Assembly: GCF_016031615.1 (NCBI RefSeq)
Contig: NZ_JACYXC010000001.1
Coordinates: 3,038,001 to 3,102,000 of the forward strand
Direction of reading: 5' to 3'
DNA from: Streptomyces pactum
Lineage (GTDB): Bacteria; Actinomycetota; Actinomycetes; Streptomycetales; Streptomycetaceae
DNA length: 64,000 nt
The notes below the pieces were generated by a model that saw only the letters and a program-made list of their open reading frames with translations, searched no databases and had not been told where the DNA came from. Within the stretch, counting starts at the first letter, position 1. The number at the start of each line of letters is the position of its first letter. Below are positions 44,377 through 53,033 of this stretch, piece by piece. The position numbers and the translations under genes are program-made.

Positions 44377-45246
44377 ATGTCCCCTGTCGCACACATACCC
44401 AGCCACCGGAAGCCCCGCCGTACCGCGTCCTCGACGCGGGCACTCCGAGCCGGGGTGACCGGTGGCATTCTCAGCCTCGCGGTGGCCGGCACCACGATGC
44501 AGGCCACCGCCGCCGAGCCGGCCGCGGCCGAGTCCACGCTGGAGATGCCGACCGTCAGCGACGCGCTGACGGACACGGCCGCGAAGACCGCCGCGGCCAC
44601 CGAGGAAGCGGCATTCGGTTACGAGCTGCAGGCACAGCAGGACAAGGCTGCCGCGCAGGCCGCCAAGGACGCCAAGAAGGCGAAGGAAGAGGCCGAGCGG
44701 AAGGCCAAGGCCGAGCGGGAGGCCCAGCGGAAGGCCGCCGCCGAGCGGGCCGCGAAGGCCAAGGAGGAGCAGGCCGAGCGCGAGCGGGCGTCCCGGTCGC
44801 AGGAGCGCACCTCGCTCAACACCCGGTCGACCGCCGACACCCCGGCCACCAGCAGCGGCACCAGCACCCAGGCCCCCTCCTCGTCCTCCTCCGGCAGCGT
44901 CTCCACGCTGCTCAGCTTCCTGCACGCGCAGGTCGGCAAGGCGTACGTGCCGGGCGCGACCGGTCCGTCCTCGTACGACTGCTCCGGGCTGACCCAGACC
45001 GCGTTCCGCCAGATCAACATCAGCCTGCCGCGCGTGTCGCAGGACCAGTCGGTGACCGGCACCCAGGTCTCGCTGAGCAACGTCCAGCCGGGCGACATCC
45101 TCTACTGGGGAAGCGCCGGCAGCGCCTACCACGTCGCCGTCTACATCGGCGACGGCAAGTTCATCGGTGCCCAGAACTCCGGCACCGGCGTCGTCATCCG
45201 GGACATGAGCTACGACATGCCGACCGGGGCCGTCCGCGTCCTGTAG
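44377..45246 (+). CDS. Secreted NlpC/P60 peptidoglycan endopeptidase
   Basis: Cell-wall hydrolase of 289 residues that cleaves stem peptides of peptidoglycan outside the cell. The N-terminal signal (HRKPRRTASS then a hydrophobic core ending near ATAAEP, about 48) is followed by a long Ala/Lys/Glu-rich coiled coil (about 85-145), a Ser/Thr-rich linker and the NlpC/P60 domain (about 170-289). The domain has catalytic Cys about 202 in SYDCSGLTQTAF, His about 252 in YHVAVYIGDG and a polar third residue in IGAQNSG. No ribosome binding site precedes the ATG, so the mRNA may be leaderless or nearly so. Confidence 0.92.
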   Translation: MSPVAHIPSHRKPRRTASSTRALRAGVTGGILSLAVAGTTMQATAAEPAAAESTLEMPTVSDALTDTAAKTAAATEEAAFGYELQAQQDKAAAQAAKDAKKAKEEAERKAKAEREAQRKAAAERAAKAKEEQAERERASRSQERTSLNTRSTADTPATSSGTSTQAPSSSSSGSVSTLLSFLHAQVGKAYVPGATGPSSYDCSGLTQTAFRQINISLPRVSQDQSVTGTQVSLSNVQPGDILYWGSAGSAYHVAVYIGDGKFIGAQNSGTGVVIRDMSYDMPTGAVRVL

Positions 45247-45264
45247 TCACGTCGTCACACAGGT

Positions 45265-45303
45265 GAGGGCCGTCGCCCCGGTGCTGCCGGGGCGATGGCC
45301 CTC
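45265..45303. terminator. Hairpin terminator after the NlpC/P60 gene
   Basis: Seventeen-base arms (GAGGGCCGTCGCCCCGG and its complement with one mismatch) around the loop TGCTG, 19 nt after the stop. It also faces the convergent CBS gene. Confidence 0.7.
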
Positions 45304-45376
45304 CGCCCGTTCCGGGCCCGGCCGAGGACGGGCCGGCGGTCGGGCCCGGCCGCCGGCGGACCGGCGGCCGCGGTGG

Positions 45377-45796
45377 TCACGAGGCCGCGTAGATCCGCTG
45401 CGCGAACTCCGCCACCTCCTCGTCGGTGAGGTGCCGGGCGAGGTCCGCCTCACTGATCATGCCGACCAGCCGCTTGTTGTCGATCACCGGCAGCCGGCGG
45501 ATGCGGTGCTCCTCCATCTCGTGGAGCACTTCGCTCACATCGGCGTCCGCGTTGATCCAGCGCGGGGTTCCCTTGGCCATGTCGCCCGCGGTCACGGACG
45601 CCGGGTCGTGGCCCATCGCCACACACCCGACCACGATGTCGCGGTCGGTCAGGATGCCGCACAGCCGCTCGTTCTCGTCGCTGATCGGCAGGGCTCCGAC
45701 GTCCAGATCCCGCATCACCTGGGCCGCCCGGTCCAGCGTCTCCCAGCGCGGGATCCACTGGGCGCCCGGATGCATGATGTCTGCGGCGGTGGTCAT
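45377..45796 (-). CDS. CBS-domain-pair protein
   Basis: Stand-alone CBS (Bateman) module of 139 residues: first CBS about 1-60 (TAADIMHPGAQWI, LPISDENERLCGILTDRDIV), second about 75-139 (WINADADVSEVLHEM, RRLPVIDNKRLVGMISEADLAR). Such modules bind adenine nucleotides and regulate partner proteins; here the partner is unknown. ATG at 45796 follows GGAGG with 9-nt spacing. The frame extends open upstream but into low-complexity sequence. Confidence 0.9.
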   Translation of the reverse strand: MTTAADIMHPGAQWIPRWETLDRAAQVMRDLDVGALPISDENERLCGILTDRDIVVGCVAMGHDPASVTAGDMAKGTPRWINADADVSEVLHEMEEHRIRRLPVIDNKRLVGMISEADLARHLTDEEVAEFAQRIYAAS

Positions 45797-46265
45797 GTGT
45801 TCTGCCTCCTCCAGGGCCCACCGGCGCCTGCCGGGCCCACGGGCCCCTCTCCGGTGTCGCCGCGGCTGCCGCCCACGGCGCCCCTTTCCCATCATCACCA
45901 CCCCGGCGGGGACACGCGACCGCTGCCGGACGGCGGCGGGCGGAGCCGCTGCCGGGCCACGGCCCGGCGTCCGAAGGGCCCCGGCGCCGGACCCGGGGGC
46001 CGGACCCGCCCCGGGCCCTCCCGGGCGCCGGGCCGGGATCGGCCGGGCGGACCCGCCCGGGCCGGACGCGGTCGGGGGCGTGGGCCCCACGCGCACGGCG
46101 TCGCGGACGCGTGGGGCGTGGGCGCGACGCGGACGGCGTCGGGGACGCGGTCGGGGGTACGACGCCGACGTGGGCGCGCTGCGGACGGGGCACGGGCGTG
46201 GGGTGGTGCGCCCGGAAGCGGCCGCCGAGGGGCTCCGGGGCGGCGGGCGGCGCCCCGGCCGGGGC
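45797..46265. other. Low-complexity interval between the CBS and chain-reductase genes
   Basis: About 470 bp. Between 46080 and 46190 there are imperfect repeats built on GCGGACGGCGTCGGGGACGCG and GCGTGGGCGCG. Long frames on both strands here are compositional artefacts. No promoter or terminator is clear. Confidence 0.4.
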
Positions 46266-47582
46266 TCAGGAGCTGGGGGTGATCCTGGTCAGACCGTTGA
46301 TGATGCGGTCCATCGCGTCGCCGCCGTGCGGGTCGGTGAGGTTCGCCAGCAGCTTCAGCGCGAAGCGCATCAGCATTGGGTGGGTCAGCCCGCGCTCGGC
46401 GGCCAGCTTCATCACCTTGGGGTTGCCGATCAGCTTCACGAACGCCCGGCCGAGCGTGTAGTAGCCGCCGTAGGTCTCCTTGATGACCGCCGGGTAGCGC
46501 AGCAGCGCCCGCTCGCGCTGGGCGGCGGTGGCCCGGGCGTGTGCCTGGGCGATGACCTCCGCGGCGATGTGGCCGGATTCCATCGCGTACGCGATGCCCT
46601 CGCCGTTGAACGGGTTCACCATCCCGCCCGCGTCGCCGACCAGCAGCAGTCCGCGGCTGTAGTGCGGCGTGCGGTTGAAGGCCATCGGCAGGGCGGCGCC
46701 GCGGACCGGGCCCGTCATGTTCTCCGGGGTGAACCCCCAGTCCTCGGGCATCGACGCGCACCACGCCTTCAGCACCTCGCGCCAGTCCAGCTCCTTGAAC
46801 GCGTCGGAGGTGTTGAGCACCCCCAGCCCCACGTTGGAGGTCCCGTCGCCCATGCCGAACACCCAGCCGTAGCCGGGCAGCAGCCGCGGCCGGCTCCCCC
46901 GCCGGTCCCACAGCTCCAGCCAGGACTCCAGGTAGTCGTCCTGGTGCCGCGGGGAGGTGAAGTAGGTGCGCACCGCCACGCCCATCGGGCGGTCGTCCCG
47001 CCGGTGCAGCCCCATGCCGACGGAGAGCCGGGTGGAGTTGCCGTCGGCCGCCACCACCAGCGGCGCGTGGAAGGTGACCGGGATCTTGTCCTCGCCGAGC
47101 CGGGCCCGCACCCCGGTGATCCGGCCGGTGCGGTCGTCCACGAGCGGGCCGCCGACGTTGCACCGCTCGTACAGCCGGGCGCCGGCCTTCTCGGCCTGCC
47201 GGGCCAGCTGCTGGTCGAAGTCGTCGCGCTTGCGGACGAGTCCGAAGTCCGGGAAGGAGGCGAGATCCGGCCAGTCGAGCTGGAGCCGGATGCCGCCGGC
47301 GACGATGCGCAGGCCCTTGTTCCGCAGCCAGCCCGCCTCCTCGGAGATGTCGATGCCCATCGCCACCAGCTGCTTGGTGGCGCGCGGGGTGAGGCCGTCG
47401 CCGCACACCTTCTCGCGCGGGAACGCGGTCTTCTCCAGCAGCAGCACGTCCAGCCCGGCCTTCGCCAGGTGGTACGCCGCGGCGGAACCGGCCGGGCCCG
47501 CCCCGACCACGATCACATCGGCGCTCTGCCCGGCGGCGAGGCCCTCGGCCGGCGGACGTGCGGTGGCTGAGGTCTCGCTCAC
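46266..47582 (-). CDS. Geranylgeranyl-reductase-family flavoprotein, probable menaquinone side-chain reductase
   Basis: FAD-dependent oxidoreductase of 438 residues. FAD motif VIVVGAGPAGSAAAYHLA (about 23-40), KVCGDGLTPRA (about 58), the YGWVFGMGDGTSNVGLG segment (about 237) and the second FAD motif LLVGDAGGMVNPFNGEGIAY (about 300). The family saturates double bonds in prenyl chains. The mycobacterial homolog MenJ hydrogenates one isoprene unit of menaquinone, and streptomycete menaquinones are known to be partly saturated. Neighbouring menG supports that role. GTG at 47582 follows GGGAGACC; the frame is open to 47621. Confidence 0.88.
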   Translation of the reverse strand: MSETSATARPPAEGLAAGQSADVIVVGAGPAGSAAAYHLAKAGLDVLLLEKTAFPREKVCGDGLTPRATKQLVAMGIDISEEAGWLRNKGLRIVAGGIRLQLDWPDLASFPDFGLVRKRDDFDQQLARQAEKAGARLYERCNVGGPLVDDRTGRITGVRARLGEDKIPVTFHAPLVVAADGNSTRLSVGMGLHRRDDRPMGVAVRTYFTSPRHQDDYLESWLELWDRRGSRPRLLPGYGWVFGMGDGTSNVGLGVLNTSDAFKELDWREVLKAWCASMPEDWGFTPENMTGPVRGAALPMAFNRTPHYSRGLLLVGDAGGMVNPFNGEGIAYAMESGHIAAEVIAQAHARATAAQRERALLRYPAVIKETYGGYYTLGRAFVKLIGNPKVMKLAAERGLTHPMLMRFALKLLANLTDPHGGDAMDRIINGLTRITPSS

Positions 47583-47705
47583 GTAGGTCTCCCGGTGAAT
47601 CGGTGGCGGATTACCAGACACCCGGCGCGGCCGGGCGGTGACAGCTGCAGTCTAGGGTGCGCCCATGACCGGCGCCGAAAGATCACCGCCCGGTCGGCCC
47701 CCTGC

Positions 47706-47747
47706 CCTCCATGCGGCCCCGGACCGCGGCCCGGGGCCGCATGGAGG
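47706..47747. terminator. Perfect 17-bp hairpin downstream of menG
   Basis: CCTCCATGCGGCCCCGG and CCGGGGCCGCATGGAGG enclose an 8-base loop. It lies 250-290 nt past the menG stop and upstream of the chain-reductase start, so it could separate their transcripts or structure the reductase leader. Confidence 0.55.
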
Positions 47748-47770
47748 CTCCGGGGCCGGAGGCGCGGGAG

Positions 47771-47960
47771 CCGTACGGGGAGGGCCCGTAGGGGTGCCCG
47801 TACGGGCCCTGCCGGGGGTCCCGTCCGTCGGGGCCCCGTAGAGGTCCGTCGGGGGTCCGTAGGGGTGCCCGCGGGGCCGCGGAAGGGCGGAGGAGTGCCC
47901 GTGGCGCCGCGGGGGTTCCCGTAGGGGTCGTGAGGGTGCCCGTAAGGCCGTGGGGGTCGG
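47771..47960. repeat. Imperfect GTAGGGGTGCCCG repeats
   Basis: The core GTAGGGGTGCCCG or a close variant appears around 47788, 47859, 47901, 47920 and 47933, interleaved with GTCCGTCGGGG. They fill the menG/chain-reductase gap 47748-47995, which has no gene. Confidence 0.45.
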
Positions 47961-47995
47961 GCGGCAGAGCCGGGCGGGGCGGGAACCCCGGGCGG

Positions 47996-48688
47996 TCAGG
48001 GCTTGGTGCCCCGGTGCAGGGCGACCACCCCGCCGGTGAGGTTCCGCCAGGCGACCCGCGACCAGCCGGCCCGCTGGAGCCGGGCGGCCAGACCGGCCTG
48101 GTCGGGCCAGGACCGGATGGACTCGGCGAGGTACACGTACGCCGCGGGGTTGCTGCTCACCGTCCGCGCCACCGGGGGCAGCGCGCGCATCAGGTACTCG
48201 GTGTAGACGGTCCGGAACGGCGCCCAGGTGGGCCGGCTGAACTCGCAGACCACGACCCGGCCGCCGGGCCTGGTCACCCGCAGCATCTCGCGCAGCGCGG
48301 CGTCCGGGTCCTGGACGTTCCGCAGCCCGAAGGAGATCGTCACCGCGTCGAAGGCGTCGTCGGCGAAGGGCAGCCGGGTCGCGTCGCCGGCGGTGAGCGC
48401 CAGCTCCGGGCGGCGGCGCTTGCCCTCCAGCAGCATGCCGAGGGAGAAGTCGCAGGGGACCACGGTGGCCCCGGCGGCGGCGAAGGGCAGCGAGGAGGTA
48501 CCGGTGCCGGCGGCGAGGTCCAGCACCCGCTCACCGGGCCGCGCCGCCACGGCCCGCGCCACGGCGGTGCGCCACAGACGGGACTGCCCGAGCGAGAGCA
48601 CATCGTTCATCAGGTCGTATCGGGCGGCCACGTCATCGAACATCGCGGCGACTTCGTGCGGCTGTTTGTCCAGCGTTGCTCGGGTCAC
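47996..48688 (-). CDS. menG: Demethylmenaquinone methyltransferase
   Basis: SAM-dependent C-methyltransferase that completes menaquinone, 230 residues. UbiE/MenG marks: MFDDVAARYDLMNDVLSLGQ (about 15-34), the SAM loop VLDLAAGTGTSSLPFA (about 55-70), CDFSLGMLLEGKRR (about 79-92), GDATRLPFADDAFDAVTISFG (in two parts, about 100-120) and the C-terminal AYVYLAESI. I prefer the inner GTG at 48688, which gives the conserved VTRATLDKQPHEVA start; GTG at 48703 would add five residues. It is next to the probable side-chain reductase. Confidence 0.93.
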   Translation of the reverse strand: MTRATLDKQPHEVAAMFDDVAARYDLMNDVLSLGQSRLWRTAVARAVAARPGERVLDLAAGTGTSSLPFAAAGATVVPCDFSLGMLLEGKRRRPELALTAGDATRLPFADDAFDAVTISFGLRNVQDPDAALREMLRVTRPGGRVVVCEFSRPTWAPFRTVYTEYLMRALPPVARTVSSNPAAYVYLAESIRSWPDQAGLAARLQRAGWSRVAWRNLTGGVVALHRGTKP

Positions 48689-48797
48689 TCCCCCATTGTT
48701 CACCCCGGGTCCCGCGGTACCGCGCCGGGGCCGCGGAACGCGCCCGGGGCCGCGGCACGGGCCCGGGGCCCGGGCGGGGTCCCGGGCGGGGCCCCGC

Positions 48798-48871
48798 CCG
48801 CGGTCGCCGTTCCCGCGGGCGGTACGGGTGCCGTCCGCGGTCGCCGTTCCGGCGGGAGGTGCGGGTGCCGT
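48798..48871. repeat. 37-bp tandem direct repeat upstream of menG
   Basis: Two abutting 37-bp copies (48798-48834 and 48835-48871), both starting CCGCGGTCGCCGTTCC and ending GCGGGTGCCGT or ACGGGTGCCGT, with a few mismatches. They lie between menG and the RibD/DHFR-like gene in a 290-bp gap that otherwise lacks features. Confidence 0.65.
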
Positions 48872-48979
48872 CCGCCGGGGACGGGTCCCCGGCGGACGCG
48901 GGCGCGGTCGATCGCCACCGCGACCGGGCGGACGGGCGGCGGGTTCACCCCGCGGAGGGCGCGCCGCGCGGTTTCCGTA

Positions 48980-49627
48980 TCACTTCCGCCAGAACAGGTG
49001 GTGCGTCACGCCGCTCGGGCTGGGCACCACGTCCCGGTGGAACCGGTCCAGCAGCTCGTCGGGGGAGTCCCAGAGCCGCAGTCCGGATCCGAGCTCCACC
49101 GGTGAGACCGCCACGTGCAGGGTGTCCACGAGGTCGGCGTCGAGGAACTCCCGGATGGTGGTGACCCCGCCGCCGAGCCGGACGTCCTTGCCCTGGGCCG
49201 CCTCCTTCGCCTGCCGGAGGACGGTGGCCGGGTCTCCGGAGACGAAGTGGAACGTGGTGTCGGAGAGCGTGAACGAAGGCCGCTCGTGGTGGGTCATGAC
49301 GAACACCGGCGTGCGGAACGGGGGCTCGTCACCCCACCAGCCGCACCACTCGTGGTCCTCCCAGGGCCCGCGCTGCGGCCCGAACTTGTTGCGGCCCATG
49401 ATCTCGGCGCCGATGTTGCGCGCGTAGTCCCGCGTCAGGTAGTCGTCGAGGCCCCGGCTGCCCCCCGGCTCGGTCCGCATGGGCCAGCTGGCCGTGGCGC
49501 CGGCCCACGCGAAGAGCTTCGCGGGATCGACGCCGTGGCCGAACGGGTTCTCGAAGCTCTGGTCCTCACCGGCGGCGATGCCGTCGCTCGAAACGTTGAA
49601 ATTCTGCACTCTCAGCAGCTGCGCCAC
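48980..49627 (-). CDS. Dihydrofolate reductase/RibD C-terminal-like protein
   Basis: Probable NADPH-binding protein of 215 residues with the RibD-C/DHFR fold: VQNFNVSSDGIAAG at the N-terminus, IGAEIMGRNKFGP (about 91), TPVFVMTHHERPSF (about 125), FVSGDPATVLRQAKEAA, LGGGVTTIREFLDADLVDTLHVAVSPVELGSG (read in pieces, about 165-197) and a final VTHHLFWRK. These stand-alone proteins are often annotated as dihydrofolate reductase family; the substrate is unknown. GTG at 49627 follows GGAGGAG. Unlike MqnC it has no evident link to menaquinone synthesis. Confidence 0.87.
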   Translation of the reverse strand: MAQLLRVQNFNVSSDGIAAGEDQSFENPFGHGVDPAKLFAWAGATASWPMRTEPGGSRGLDDYLTRDYARNIGAEIMGRNKFGPQRGPWEDHEWCGWWGDEPPFRTPVFVMTHHERPSFTLSDTTFHFVSGDPATVLRQAKEAAQGKDVRLGGGVTTIREFLDADLVDTLHVAVSPVELGSGLRLWDSPDELLDRFHRDVVPSPSGVTHHLFWRK

Positions 49628-49792
49628 GGGGGTGTCTCCTCCTGCGTATCGATGACGGTGATGAGACTCCCCGGGACGCGAGAACTCATCGCTCCCCGGG
49701 ACCGGCCGGACATCCGGCACCGGGCCGCCGGCGGCGCCAGGGGTCGGACCGCCGGCGCCGGGGCGGCCGGGCCGGCGACGCCGGGGGCCGGG

Positions 49793-50467
49793 TCAGCGGC
49801 GCCGGTACACCAGCCGTCCGTCGAGCACGGTGGCGACGCAGCGGGCCGCACCCGCCCGCAGCAGCGCCGGTTCGTCCGGCACGTCGAAGACCGCGAGGTC
49901 GGCACGCCCGCCGACGGCCAGCGGACCGCGGACCGCGGCGGCCAGGTCCGCGGCGTACCGGAACGGGTCGAGCGAGACCCCCGCGGCGGGTTCGGGGGCG
50001 CCGTCGGCCGGTACCTCGACGAGGCCGGAGCGGGCGACCGCGGTCCGGACCGCCGGCCGCTCGAACGGTCCCGCCACCGCCGTCGTGCCGTACCCGAGCA
50101 TCCGCTGGAGGCCCCGGCGGGCACCGGCCCCCCAGCGGGTCGCGGTCATCTCCAGCGCGGCCAGCCGCTCCCCGGTCAGCGGCTCGGTGCCGAGGTCGTC
50201 CGCCTCCCGCGGGTCCGGGTGGTAGGCGCGCTCCAGCAGCCGCCGGCCGTGCCACTGCCGCAGGCCGGGGGTGATCAGGCCGGGCCAGCGGCGGACGCGG
50301 GCGCCGGGCCGGTCGGCGGCGAGTTCCCGGTACGGGCCGATCGCCGCGATCCGGTCACCGTCGACCAGGACCGCGCCGTCCGGCACGGCGGCCGGGTCGG
50401 ACGCCCCGCCGGCCGCGGACGGCGGGGCCGCGGTCAGGACGAGGGGGGCGGTGTGCAGGGTCAGCAT
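49793..50467 (-). CDS. Amidohydrolase-like protein lacking metal ligands, downstream of mqnC
   Basis: Protein of 224 residues. The ends resemble the beta-sandwich of amidohydrolases: DGAVLVDGDRIAAIGPYREL (about 30-49) and VGGRADLAVFDVPDE (about 185-199) followed by VATVLDGRLVYRRR. Between them the barrel is much shortened. Where active enzymes have PGLVDxHxH, this one has PGLRQWHGRRLLERAY, with no HxH pair, and no Lys/His/Asp metal ligands are evident further on. It starts 24 bp after mqnC on the same strand, so it is probably co-expressed. A helper, binding or structural role in the futalosine pathway is conceivable but unproven. Confidence 0.7.
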   Translation of the reverse strand: MLTLHTAPLVLTAAPPSAAGGASDPAAVPDGAVLVDGDRIAAIGPYRELAADRPGARVRRWPGLITPGLRQWHGRRLLERAYHPDPREADDLGTEPLTGERLAALEMTATRWGAGARRGLQRMLGYGTTAVAGPFERPAVRTAVARSGLVEVPADGAPEPAAGVSLDPFRYAADLAAAVRGPLAVGGRADLAVFDVPDEPALLRAGAARCVATVLDGRLVYRRR

Positions 50468-50491
50468 GGCGGGTCCGCTCGGGCTCCCGGC

Positions 50492-51724
50492 TCAGCGGGC
50501 GCTGACCACCTTCAGCTCCGGGTGCCCCGCCCCGCCTTCGGCCGGGGCGCTGCGTGCCACCCCGCCGCCCTCGATCGCGATGGACGACAGGTGGGAGACG
50601 ACGCGGTCGTCCACCGGGTCGTTCGCCGGGTCGTCGTGCACCACGAGGTGCTCGTAGGTGGTGGCGCGCTGGGCCGGCACCCGTCCCGCCTTGCGGATCA
50701 GGTCGATCAGCTCCAGCCGGTTGGAGCGGTGCCTGGCGCCGGCCGAGGAGACCACGTTCTCCTCCAGCATCACCGAGCCCAGGTCGTCCGCGCCGTAGTG
50801 CAGCGACAGCTGGCCGGCCTCCTTGCCGACGGTCAGCCAGGAACCCTGGATGTGCGCGACGTTGTCCAGGAAGAGCCGGGCGACGGCGATCATCCGCAGG
50901 TACTCGAAGACGGTGGCCTGCGTCTGCCCCTTCAGGTGGTTGTTCTCCGGCTGGTAGGTGTACGGGATGAAGGCGCGGAAACCGCCGGTGCGGTCCTGCA
51001 CGTCGCGGATCATGCGGATGTGCTCGATCCGCTCCGCGTTGGTCTCACCGGTGCCCATGAGCATGGTGGAGGTGGACTCCACGCCCAGCCGGTGCGCCGT
51101 CTCCATGATCTCCAGCCAGCGCTCGCCGGACTCCTTCAGCGGCGCGATGGCCTTGCGCGGCCGGGCCGGGAGCAGCTCCGCGCCGGCGCCGGCGAAGGAG
51201 TCCAGCCCGGCGGCGTGGATGCGCTGGATCGCCTCCTCGACCGACACCTCGGAGATGCGCGCCATGTGCTCGACCTCGGAGGCGCCCAGCGAGTGGATCA
51301 CCAGCTGGGGGAACTCCTTCTTGATGGCCGAGAAGTGCTTCTCGTAGTACTCGACGCCGAAGTCCGGGTGGTGGCCGCCCTGGAACATGATCTGGGTGCC
51401 GCCCAGCTCGACCGTCTCGGCGCAGCGCCGCAGGATGTCGTCGAGATCGCGTGTCCACCCCTTGGCGGTGTCCTTGGGGGCGGCGTAGAAGGCGCAGAAC
51501 TTGCACGCCGTCACGCACACGTTGGTGTAGTTGATGTTCCGCTCGATGATGTACGTCGCGATGTGCTCGGTGCCCGCGTAGCGGCGCCGGCGCGCGGCGT
51601 CGGCTGCGGCGCCCAGGGCGTGCAACGGCGCGTGGCGGTACAGGTCGAGGGCTTCCTCCGGGGTGATCCGGCCACCGGCGGCTGCGCGGTCGAGGACGGA
51701 CTGCAGGTCGGCGTTCTCGTTCAC
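50492..51724 (-). CDS. mqnC: Cyclic dehypoxanthinyl futalosine synthase (radical SAM)
   Basis: Radical-SAM enzyme of the futalosine menaquinone route that cyclises dehypoxanthinyl futalosine. The 410-residue protein binds a 4Fe-4S cluster at CVTACKFCAFY (about 70-80), has the SAM-contact segments MFQGGHHPDFG (about 112) and GAGAELLPARPRKAIAP (about 178), and the MqnC signature FIPYTYQPENNHLKG (about 253), which separates it from MqnE. ATG at 51724. The amidohydrolase-like gene follows 24 bp downstream; mqnA is 2.8 kb away on the same strand. Confidence 0.94.
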   Translation of the reverse strand: MNENADLQSVLDRAAAGGRITPEEALDLYRHAPLHALGAAADAARRRRYAGTEHIATYIIERNINYTNVCVTACKFCAFYAAPKDTAKGWTRDLDDILRRCAETVELGGTQIMFQGGHHPDFGVEYYEKHFSAIKKEFPQLVIHSLGASEVEHMARISEVSVEEAIQRIHAAGLDSFAGAGAELLPARPRKAIAPLKESGERWLEIMETAHRLGVESTSTMLMGTGETNAERIEHIRMIRDVQDRTGGFRAFIPYTYQPENNHLKGQTQATVFEYLRMIAVARLFLDNVAHIQGSWLTVGKEAGQLSLHYGADDLGSVMLEENVVSSAGARHRSNRLELIDLIRKAGRVPAQRATTYEHLVVHDDPANDPVDDRVVSHLSSIAIEGGGVARSAPAEGGAGHPELKVVSAR

Positions 51725-52085
51725 CGGGGCGTCCCTTTCGGAGCGGTTGCGGACGGACTGACCCAGCGTACGCCAGGGGTGACGGACGTCTGTGGCGGGC
51801 CGGGCCCGCCGGACCCCTGCCCGGGGTGCCGGGCCCGGCGGGGCGGGCCGGCCCGCGGACGGGGTCCAGGCGGAGGACCCGGCACCGGCGGGTCCGCGAC
51901 GGCCCGGGGCGGTTCGCGCGGGGCGGTACGGCGGCGGGACCGAGGCGGCCCGGGGCGGTACGGCGGGCTCCGGAGGGCGCGGGGCGTCAGGGCAGGGGCC
52001 CGTCAGGGGCGCGGGATCGTCAGGGGCGCGGGTCCGGGACCAGCCGGCCCGGCCGGGCGGACGGGCGGGCGGGTGCGCGGGTGGC
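51725..52085. other. Low-complexity interval between mqnC and the kinase 2 sensor fragment
   Basis: About 360 bp of G-rich sequence with GGGGCGGTACGGCGG-type repeats (around 51905 and 51950) and CGTCAGGGGC repeated near 51985, 52005 and 52020. I see no gene; the segment next to mqnC should contain its promoter. Confidence 0.35.
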
Positions 52086-53033
52086 TCAGCCGCCGTCCAC
52101 GCGGCTGAGCCGGGCGGTGGGCAGGCCCCCGCTCTCGTCCTGGGAGGAGAACCCCAGCCGGCCGTCGTCCAGCCGGGTGAAGGTCACGGTGGCCTCCTCG
52201 CCGGTGCAGCCGACGTCCTTGGGGCGGTCCGGGTCCGACCGTTCGAAGCCGGTGATCCGTTCGGAGTTCGCCGAGGTCAGCTTGGCCTCGCTGTAGCAGG
52301 TCACGCCCACCGAGAGCACCTTCACGTCGTACCGGACGCGGATCACGTACTCACCGGGGATGCCGGGGCGGATGGTGGCCGTCATGGTGCCGGCGGGCAC
52401 CCCGCCCCGCTGGGTGACGTCGCCCTTCCAGGTCCCCACGAAGGCCGGGGAGACGGAGGAGGAGGGCCGGGGCCGCTGCCCGCCGGAGCTCGCGGAGTCC
52501 TCCGGGTCCGGCTCGCCGCCGCCGGAGGGCGGCTCCGTCGCACTGTCGCCGGGGTCGGGCTTCCCCGTGGCGGGCGGCCGGTCGGTCTTCCCGTCGGCCT
52601 GCGGGGTGCCGCCCCCGCCGTGCGGGATCAGGTCGAACACGTACGCCCCGGCGCCCACCACGGCCAGCGCACCGGCCACCGAGAGCACCAGCGAACAGCT
52701 CAGCGCCCGTGGCCTGTTGCGTCGGCCCAGCGAGGCGGAGAGGGCTATCCGCCGGCCCGCCGCGCCCTCCGGTTCCCCCTCCGGCGGGGACGGCTCCGGC
52801 AGGGGCCCGGCGGGGCGGGCGCCGGCACCGTCCCGGGCGGCGGGAGTGCCCGGGGTGCCGGTGCCGCCCGGGCTTCCGCCGCCGGGGCCGCCCGAGCCGT
52901 TCTGGACGACCCCGCCCGGGGAGCCCGGAGTGCCCGTACCGCCGGAACCGCCCGGGGCGCCGGGGCCGCCGGGGCCGTGGACGCCCGGGGCGCCGCCGGC
53001 CGGCCACGGGTGCCGCCGGTGGCGGGCCGACAT
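52086..53033 (-). CDS. Membrane/extracellular part of Ser/Thr kinase 2 (probably frameshifted from it)
   Basis: Frame of 315 residues. The first 70 residues are a collagen-like Gly/Pro linker (GPGGPGAPGGSGGTGTPGSP), then come a basic stop-transfer region and one transmembrane helix (about 111-134). An Asp/Pro/Ser-rich linker leads to an extracellular domain (about 190-315) beginning FVGTWKGDVTQRGG, with Cys residues in GVTCYSEAKL and DVGCTGEEA. The FxGTWxG start resembles small beta-barrel sensor domains. The linker continues in sense from the kinase frame just upstream, so the two probably form one receptor kinase split by one frameshift near 53035-53070. Confidence 0.72.
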   Translation of the reverse strand: MSARHRRHPWPAGGAPGVHGPGGPGAPGGSGGTGTPGSPGGVVQNGSGGPGGGSPGGTGTPGTPAARDGAGARPAGPLPEPSPPEGEPEGAAGRRIALSASLGRRNRPRALSCSLVLSVAGALAVVGAGAYVFDLIPHGGGGTPQADGKTDRPPATGKPDPGDSATEPPSGGGEPDPEDSASSGGQRPRPSSSVSPAFVGTWKGDVTQRGGVPAGTMTATIRPGIPGEYVIRVRYDVKVLSVGVTCYSEAKLTSANSERITGFERSDPDRPKDVGCTGEEATVTFTRLDDGRLGFSSQDESGGLPTARLSRVDGG

